Positions 58,979 through 64,000 of a stretch of DNA of 64,000 nucleotides are shown here, piece by piece. The DNA comes from Paludibacteraceae bacterium. Its GTDB lineage: Bacteria; Bacteroidota; Bacteroidia; Bacteroidales; Paludibacteraceae. The notes below the pieces were generated by a model. The model had not been told where the DNA came from. It did no database searches and saw nothing but the letters and a program-made list of their open reading frames with translations. Numbering within the stretch: the stretch's first letter is position 1; each line of letters begins with the position of its first letter. Position numbers and translations under genes: made by a program. Location: positions 1 through 64,000 of the forward strand of contig JAGCLD010000006.1 of NCBI GenBank assembly GCA_017647145.1. Direction: 5' to 3'.

Positions 58979-59428
58979 TTATAAAGCTATTTTTTCCACG
59001 CGTCTGATGTGTCTTCCTCCTTCAAAATCTGATTGAAAGAATCCATCCACTATCTCAAGTGCCAACTCCGTCGAAATATATCGTGCCGGCATTGACAATA
59101 CATTGGCATTGTTATGCTGACGAGCGAGCTGTGCCAATTCTGGCAACCAGCAAAGCGCTGCTCTGATGCCTTGATGTTTGTTGGCTGTCATGCTGATACC
59201 ATTGCCACTACCGCAGATAGCAATGCCATATTCATACTCTCCACCCTCCACTGCTGATGCCATAGGATGTGCATAGTCTGGATAGTCACAACTTTCTGTG
59301 GATGGACAACCATAATCTTTAATCGCTTTCACACCTTTTGCTTGAAGAAAGGCAATGACAGCTTGTTTAAGTTCATAACCTGCATGGTCTGAACAAATTG
59401 CAATAGTGAGTTCGTTGTAGGATTTCAT
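58979..59428 (-). CDS. rpiB: Ribose-5-phosphate isomerase B
   Basis: 149 residues. CSDHAGYELKQAVIAFL at the N-terminus; DYPDYAHPMASAV and the active-site block AICGSGNGISMTANKHQGIR, with the catalytic Cys in ICGSGNG. Pentose phosphate pathway. Single gene ahead of a strong terminator. Confidence 0.95.
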   Translation of the reverse strand: MKSYNELTIAICSDHAGYELKQAVIAFLQAKGVKAIKDYGCPSTESCDYPDYAHPMASAVEGGEYEYGIAICGSGNGISMTANKHQGIRAALCWLPELAQLARQHNNANVLSMPARYISTELALEIVDGFFQSDFEGGRHIRRVEKIAL

Positions 59429-59499
59429 GGTATAATGTATTATGAGCTTGGTTGAAATAAAATTATAATAATATTCTTTGCTTTAATCTGCTTTCATGA

Positions 59500-60801
59500 T
59501 TAGTTATTCCACCATTGCTTTTCATGGTGAAACAACATCTTGTCGGCCGTACGCTTACCCTTACGTAAGAAAGGTATCTGATAGCCCACACCAAATTCCA
59601 CATATTCGCAAATCTGCATATGCGTTTTGGCAGTCGCCTGAAGATACAGATTATCCCACACACGACATTTCAAGCCGAAACGGAAATAATGGAAGGCTTC
59701 TTCACTACCCGGGCCACTCGATTTATAAAACAACGGGCGCTTCACAAGCCCATCTTGACAATTCAAGCGCACATACTCGTCATAATAATTACGAGACGGG
59801 TTATACAAGTAAACACCCCAATCAAAAATTGCGGTCAGCAAACCAAATTTAAACTCATTATCCACACTCAAGCCGATGCGCAGTTTTTCTTTCGGACCAT
59901 AGGTGATTCTGGCATCCTTGCTATACAAGTTGCGAGTGGTGTTTTTTGAAATACCGTCATTGTAGAACATATCCACACCCGGACCCACTCCATACCAGTT
60001 GCACACATTATAGATGGCTCCCAAATGAAGAGAAGCAATAGCAAATTTATGGTCCTCAATGTCTTGTGCCACACACCCTGCTGCAGCCGTAAAGTTTAAA
60101 CTCCACTTATAAGGCAAATCTGGGAAGGTCTTAGGCTCACGCTCCTCTTCCGGATTAATCGTTGCAATAGCCCCCAAGCCGCCATAGAAGATATTCGCAC
60201 CCACATTGGGCATGCAAGTACGACCGTTACTCATGTGAATAAAGCCAAACTCACTATTAATGGCAAAATTACGAGTGATAGGAAAATTCAAGTTCAATCC
60301 CGCACTCAAATAAGCATTCAAGTAACATCCGAAAATAGCATTCGTCGTTTTATCATAATAATGATCCACATTCTGGTCTTCTTGTGTGTACCAATGCTCA
60401 TTGACCACACCTAAACCCGAAGCCAATTTCACTTTCATCTCAAAGTTTTTCACACGAACACAGTTCAGCATGATATAAGGATACAAAGCCACTACCTTTC
60501 CGAAGCGCTCTGAACCTAAGTCCATGTACGTCATTCCCAAACCTACAGTCGGATTCTGCAAGTATTGTTGCCAAGGACGTTGTTGTGTTGAGGGAAACTC
60601 CACACCCAAATTGATTCCCACCGGTGCACTCGGCATGTCAGCGGTCATATTACTATGCTTATCCACATAAAATCCCATCATGTATTGCGCCTTCAATGAA
60701 AAACGGTCATTACCCGTTTTTTCATTAGGACTTAGCTTGGCAAGTGCTGAGGTCGTGAATAAAGTCACAAGAGATAAAATGAAAAAAATGCGTTTTACCA
60801 T
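59500..60801 (-). CDS. Acyloxyacyl hydrolase/PagL-like outer-membrane protein
   Basis: 433 residues with a signal peptide ending SALA. The HxSNG active-site motif (FIHMSNGRTCMPN, near residue 190) and repeated beta-barrel strands match the lipid A 3-O-deacylase (PagL) family. Classical PagL is about 150 residues, so this is an enlarged form: residues 240-430 add about eight more strands. It probably trims acyl chains from lipid A at the outer membrane; activity of the long form is inference. Confidence 0.78.
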   Translation of the reverse strand: MVKRIFFILSLVTLFTTSALAKLSPNEKTGNDRFSLKAQYMMGFYVDKHSNMTADMPSAPVGINLGVEFPSTQQRPWQQYLQNPTVGLGMTYMDLGSERFGKVVALYPYIMLNCVRVKNFEMKVKLASGLGVVNEHWYTQEDQNVDHYYDKTTNAIFGCYLNAYLSAGLNLNFPITRNFAINSEFGFIHMSNGRTCMPNVGANIFYGGLGAIATINPEEEREPKTFPDLPYKWSLNFTAAAGCVAQDIEDHKFAIASLHLGAIYNVCNWYGVGPGVDMFYNDGISKNTTRNLYSKDARITYGPKEKLRIGLSVDNEFKFGLLTAIFDWGVYLYNPSRNYYDEYVRLNCQDGLVKRPLFYKSSGPGSEEAFHYFRFGLKCRVWDNLYLQATAKTHMQICEYVEFGVGYQIPFLRKGKRTADKMLFHHEKQWWNN

Positions 60802-60832
60802 CTCTATTTAAATATTTTAATTATTTTTTTTG

Positions 60833-60864
60833 CAAAGTTAGGTACTTTTATTTAGTACTCCAAA
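60833..60864 (-). promoter_or_regulatory. Promoter of the PagL-like gene
   Basis: Minus strand TTTG-N20-TAACTTTG, 32 nt before the ATG. Perfect match. Confidence 0.83.
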
Positions 60865-61649
60865 TAAACAGATGGACATTTTATCATTTATATTCTTTTG
60901 ATAATGAGATTAATCACTTTTTAGAGTGGACATCTTATAATTCCATCTCACAATCTGTCTCTTTTTTGCCTACTCTCCACATCATAACATCATCTTCCCA
61001 CAAAGCTTATATGTACACCTCATACATACCATCATGTGGCATGTATGACAGATTTTTACACATCTCAAGGACGTCAATCGCTGCAATGTCTTGGAATAAT
61101 GTAGAATTTGCGAGATCCCGGATAGCCAAAACATAGCGCATATAACGCCTTTTAATCAATATGTCTGCACCTCCCACCTATCGGACACGTAGGATACACG
61201 TAGGATACACGTAGGATACACGAAGGATAAAGATACAAAACAGATAGGAACTAGATAGGAAGAAGATACCTGCAAGCTTCGAATAAGAACACGATAGTGC
61301 CACTTCATATAAGAACAACACACCTATAGGTCTCCACTCACTGAATGAATCAAGATTCCTACTGTCTGTATCCCACAATCCAATCACAACCCCATCTAAT
61401 GGTCACGGCATGCTCCCGATGAGGCTTGCTGTCGCTGGTACAAACGACAATAGAAGGGAAGAGAAACAATGTTTATTAATATAAATATATGTTAAATTAT
61501 GTTATTATTCCGATTTACAAAGCAATAAGGTATTATCTTTGCTTATTAAAGTCAAGATATATCATCGGGCAAGTTGAACCTTTCCCTGTGATGTGTTGTT
61601 TTTTGTGTATAATGACAATAGAATTTATCGAAAAATCAGTAATCGTTTT
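60865..61649. other. 785-bp region without a gene
   Basis: Between the divergent PagL-like and MoxR genes. It holds array C and a -7 box TATCTTTG (61534-61541), which would leave a ~100-nt leader before moxR. Nothing else was seen. Confidence 0.65.
61185..61272 (-). repeat. 11-bp modular array C (hybrid)
   Basis: Three perfect ACACGTAGGAT units, one ACACGAAGGAT, then AAAGATACAAA, ACAGATAGGAA, CTAGATAGGAA and a partial GAAGATACCTG, all in one 11-bp register. Units 5-7 contain the complements of TATCTGTTTTG and TATCTAGTTCC, in the same relative order as arrays D-F. Confidence 0.9.
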
Positions 61650-62645
61650 ATGGCAGAAATGGTAGATATTAGAGCTCTCAATGAGAGGATTGAGCGTCAA
61701 AGTGCTTTTGTAGATGCTCTAGTTATGGGCATGGACCGCGTAATTGTGGGTCAAAAACATTTGGTAGAGTCATTGCTCATCGGATTATTGTCTGATGGCC
61801 ATGTCTTGCTGGAAGGTGTGCCTGGTTTGGCTAAAACTTTAGCTATTAAGACTCTGGCTGAATTGATTGAAGCCGACTTTAGTCGCATTCAGTTTACGCC
61901 CGACTTATTGCCGGCTGACGTTGTCGGCACACTGATTTACAGCCAGAAGAAGGATGAGTTTTCCATCAAAAAAGGTCCTATCTTCGCTAACTTTGTGCTG
62001 GCAGATGAAATTAACCGCGCCCCGGCTAAAGTACAAAGTGCACTTCTGGAAGTAATGCAGGAACGACAAGTGACAATTGGTGAGGAAACATTCAAATTGG
62101 ATGAACCATTCCTAGTATTGGCCACCCAAAACCCTATTGAGCAAGAAGGTACTTATCCACTACCGGAAGCACAAGTAGACCGCTTTATGCTTAAAGTAGT
62201 TATTGACTATCCTAAAAAGGAAGAGGAACGACTGATTGTACGTCAACAAATCAGCGCTAATAAAGTAGCGCTTACACCTGTGTTGAGCACTGCTGACATT
62301 ATCAAAGCACGAGAAGTGGTGCGCGAAGTGTACATCGACGAAAAAATCGAAAAATACATCGTGGATATCGTATTCGCTACACGCTACCCTGCTGACTATG
62401 GACTCGAAGCACTCAAAGACATGATTGCATTTGGGGCTTCTCCTCGTGCTTCCATCAACTTGGCATTGGCTGCACGTGCTTATGCGTTCATTAAGAGAAG
62501 GGGCTATGTTGTTCCGGAAGATGTACGTGCTGTGTGCTACGATGTGCTGCGCCACCGCATCGGATTGAGCTACGAAGCTGAGGCTACAAACTTGACTTCG
62601 GAAGAAGTAATCACAGAAATACTGAATGCTGTTGAAGTGCCTTAA
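61650..62645 (+). CDS. MoxR-family AAA+ ATPase
   Basis: 331 residues. Walker A GVPGLAKTLAIKTLAE, Walker B VLADEINRAPAKVQ, sensor 1 ATQNPIEQEGTYPLPEAQ with the MoxR form, and arginine finger region DRFMLK. Start MAEMVDIRALNE chosen; the upstream 19 codons are unlike the family. First gene of a MoxR - DUF58 - DUF4381-like run typical of the Bacteroidetes Bat operon, whose proteins aid stress tolerance in ways not yet settled. Confidence 0.94.
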   Translation: MAEMVDIRALNERIERQSAFVDALVMGMDRVIVGQKHLVESLLIGLLSDGHVLLEGVPGLAKTLAIKTLAELIEADFSRIQFTPDLLPADVVGTLIYSQKKDEFSIKKGPIFANFVLADEINRAPAKVQSALLEVMQERQVTIGEETFKLDEPFLVLATQNPIEQEGTYPLPEAQVDRFMLKVVIDYPKKEEERLIVRQQISANKVALTPVLSTADIIKAREVVREVYIDEKIEKYIVDIVFATRYPADYGLEALKDMIAFGASPRASINLALAARAYAFIKRRGYVVPEDVRAVCYDVLRHRIGLSYEAEATNLTSEEVITEILNAVEVP

Positions 62646-62653
62646 TCTAACCT

Positions 62654-63526
62654 ATGGATACGCGTGAATTATTGCAGAAAGTTCGGCGTGTGGAGATAAA
62701 AACGCGCGGACTGTCGCAAAACATCTTTGCCGGAGAATACCACACTGCGTTTAAGGGACGTGGTATGGCGTTTAGCGAAGTGCGTGAGTATCAGTTTGGG
62801 GATGATGTGCGAAGCATTGACTGGAATGTGACTGCTCGCTTCCAGCGACCGTATGTGAAAGTGTTTGAGGAAGAACGCGAACTCACCATGATGCTACTGG
62901 TGGATGTCTCTGGAAGTAGGGACTTTGGCTCTGTGGTGCAAACTAAACGTGAGTTAATGACCGAACTGGCGGCCACACTGGCTTTCTCAAGCATTCAAAA
63001 CAATGACAAAATAGGGGTAATTTTCTTCTCTGACAGAATTGAAAAGTTTATCCCGCCCCAAAAAGGACGCAAGCATGTACTACACATCATACGCGAACTG
63101 ATTAGCTTTGAACCTGTGAGCCGAAAAACTGACATCGGGGGAGCATTACGCTACTTCACCAGCGTTATTAAAAAACATTCTACTGCCTTCCTTATGTCCG
63201 ACTTCATGGATAATAACTATGCGGATGCTTTGATGATTGCCAACCGCAAGCACGACATCGTAGGACTTCATCTCTATGATGTGCGCGAAACTGAATTGCC
63301 CGATGTGGGACTCATCAAACTGAAGGATGCAGAGACCGAACAACGTTTGTGGTTTGACACCTCCGATAAGCGCGTGCGTAAGGCTTATCACGACGCATGG
63401 TTGGCCAACAAACTTACCATGCAACAATGTTTCACCAGAGCCGGTGTTGACCATGTCTCTATCTCTACAAGTGAAGATTATGTGCGTTGTCTGATGCGCT
63501 TGTTTAGAATGCGAAGTGCCTCTTAA
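62654..63526 (+). CDS. DUF58 protein with vWA-like domain
   Basis: 290 residues. The N-terminal DUF58 block FSEVREYQFGDDVRSIDWNV is clear; a von Willebrand A-type metal site reads LVDVSGSRDFG; SRKTDIGGALRYFTS follows. Likely partner of MoxR. It starts 8 nt after the MoxR stop. Confidence 0.92.
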   Translation: MDTRELLQKVRRVEIKTRGLSQNIFAGEYHTAFKGRGMAFSEVREYQFGDDVRSIDWNVTARFQRPYVKVFEEERELTMMLLVDVSGSRDFGSVVQTKRELMTELAATLAFSSIQNNDKIGVIFFSDRIEKFIPPQKGRKHVLHIIRELISFEPVSRKTDIGGALRYFTSVIKKHSTAFLMSDFMDNNYADALMIANRKHDIVGLHLYDVRETELPDVGLIKLKDAETEQRLWFDTSDKRVRKAYHDAWLANKLTMQQCFTRAGVDHVSISTSEDYVRCLMRLFRMRSAS

Positions 63527-63544
63527 TGAAAGAATAAAATGATT

Positions 63545-64000
63545 ATGAAATATTTGCGTTTTTGTTTGTTTTGCATAGGATTACTGATGGCCGTGAGCAC
63601 ACAGGCTAATGTGTCGGTCAATGTTGCTATTGACTCCACCATGTTGGTGATTGGTGATCAAGCAGGACTATCTCTTTCCGTAAATCAACCCATGGATAAA
63701 CAGGTGACTTTCCCGCTCTATGTTGACACACTGCCGGGAGGTCTGGAGGTTGTGGAACTCCCACAAGTGGACAGCCTGAAAGAGGGCGAACGCTGCGTGG
63801 TTACACATCATTATCGCATCACAGCCTTTGAAGACTCACTTTACCTGCTATCGGCACTGCCATTCGTGTGTGAAGGCGAAACCATCTGGAGCAAACCACT
63901 TGCTCTCAAGGTCATTCAACCTTTTGAAGTGGATACTGCATCACATATCTTAGCCGACATTAAGGACATCTATCGTGCACCTATCTACTGGTGGGGCATC
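63545..64000 (+). CDS. Bat-operon membrane protein, N-terminal part (runs off the window)
   Basis: 152 codons to the window edge, open throughout. Signal peptide MKYLRFCLFCIGLLMAVSTQA, an Ig-like domain (about 25-125), then LADIKDIYRAPIYWWGI, a DUF4381-like segment that leads into a membrane helix. Such a gene sits between DUF58 and the vWA gene batA in many Bacteroidetes. An alternative ATG lies two codons earlier. Confidence 0.78.
   Translation, partial: MKYLRFCLFCIGLLMAVSTQANVSVNVAIDSTMLVIGDQAGLSLSVNQPMDKQVTFPLYVDTLPGGLEVVELPQVDSLKEGERCVVTHHYRITAFEDSLYLLSALPFVCEGETIWSKPLALKVIQPFEVDTASHILADIKDIYRAPIYWWGI

Overview
The window is chromosomal DNA of an anaerobic, T9SS-bearing member of the Bacteroidales; the genus cannot be fixed from sequence alone. 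Pointers are Bacteroidetes promoters of the form TTTG-N20-TAnnTTTG before several genes, almost no Shine-Dalgarno sequences, a type IX secretion cargo domain and a PorT-like barrel, DUF1573, DUF2723 and DUF3822 families, a methylmalonyl-CoA decarboxylase/MeaB set, and a MoxR/DUF58/Bat locus. There is no rRNA, insertion sequence, prophage or CRISPR array. Most genes are ordinary core genes; the accessory signal lies at the left edge and between genes.

Layout. 0-1.2 kb: an orphan Rhs toxin tip with the start of a probable immunity gene, then two repeat blocks. 1.3-5.7 kb: a minus-strand operon DUF1893 lipoprotein - membrane polyferredoxin - Tat-exported Fe-S aldo/keto reductase - tatA - tatC (tatA is only 58 codons). 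5.8-7.1 kb: tRNA-Gly, two tRNA-Leu and prmA. 7.3-16.2 kb: one 2945-residue secreted mosaic protein with a T9SS sorting domain. 16.2-19.4 kb: gene-poor, with a lipoprotein behind a long structured leader, orphan hairpins and a decayed regulator fragment. 19.4-23.7 kb: rimO, HU, an HU-membrane-LysM fusion and a CoA-transferase. 24-25.5 kb: a lone group B-type [FeFe] hydrogenase. 25.7-34.3 kb: guaB, a double parvulin, a DUF2723 O-mannosyltransferase-like protein, cdsA and porT. 34.4-41.2 kb: leuS, YitT, a flippase and a radical SAM gene. 41.4-50.4 kb: a TPR lipoprotein, asnS, mnmD, gapA, uvrA and a GNAT. 50.5-53.3 kb: a second Gly-Leu tRNA pair, DUF1573 and meaB. 53.5-60.8 kb: DUF456, a small membrane protein, DUF3822, rsmD, folK, the biotin carrier and carboxyltransferase of methylmalonyl-CoA decarboxylase, rpiB, and a PagL-like barrel. 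61.6-64 kb: the start of the MoxR/Bat operon.

The most unusual feature is a dispersed family of intergenic arrays built from interchangeable 11-bp units. Eight arrays (near 1.0, 7.2, 19.3, 23.8, 34.3, 45.4, 53.5 and 61.2 kb) all keep strict 11-bp register although their unit sequences differ, and two arrays join both main unit classes in one run. All are outside genes. I do not recognise this as a described element. Other points of interest are the Tat operon with its own likely substrates, the structured leader with terminator before the 16.9-18.1 kb lipoprotein, the HU-LysM fusion, and the truncated Rhs toxin cassette.

Coordinates were read by eye; start codons were moved from the longest ORF where promoter position, overlap or family alignment argued for it.
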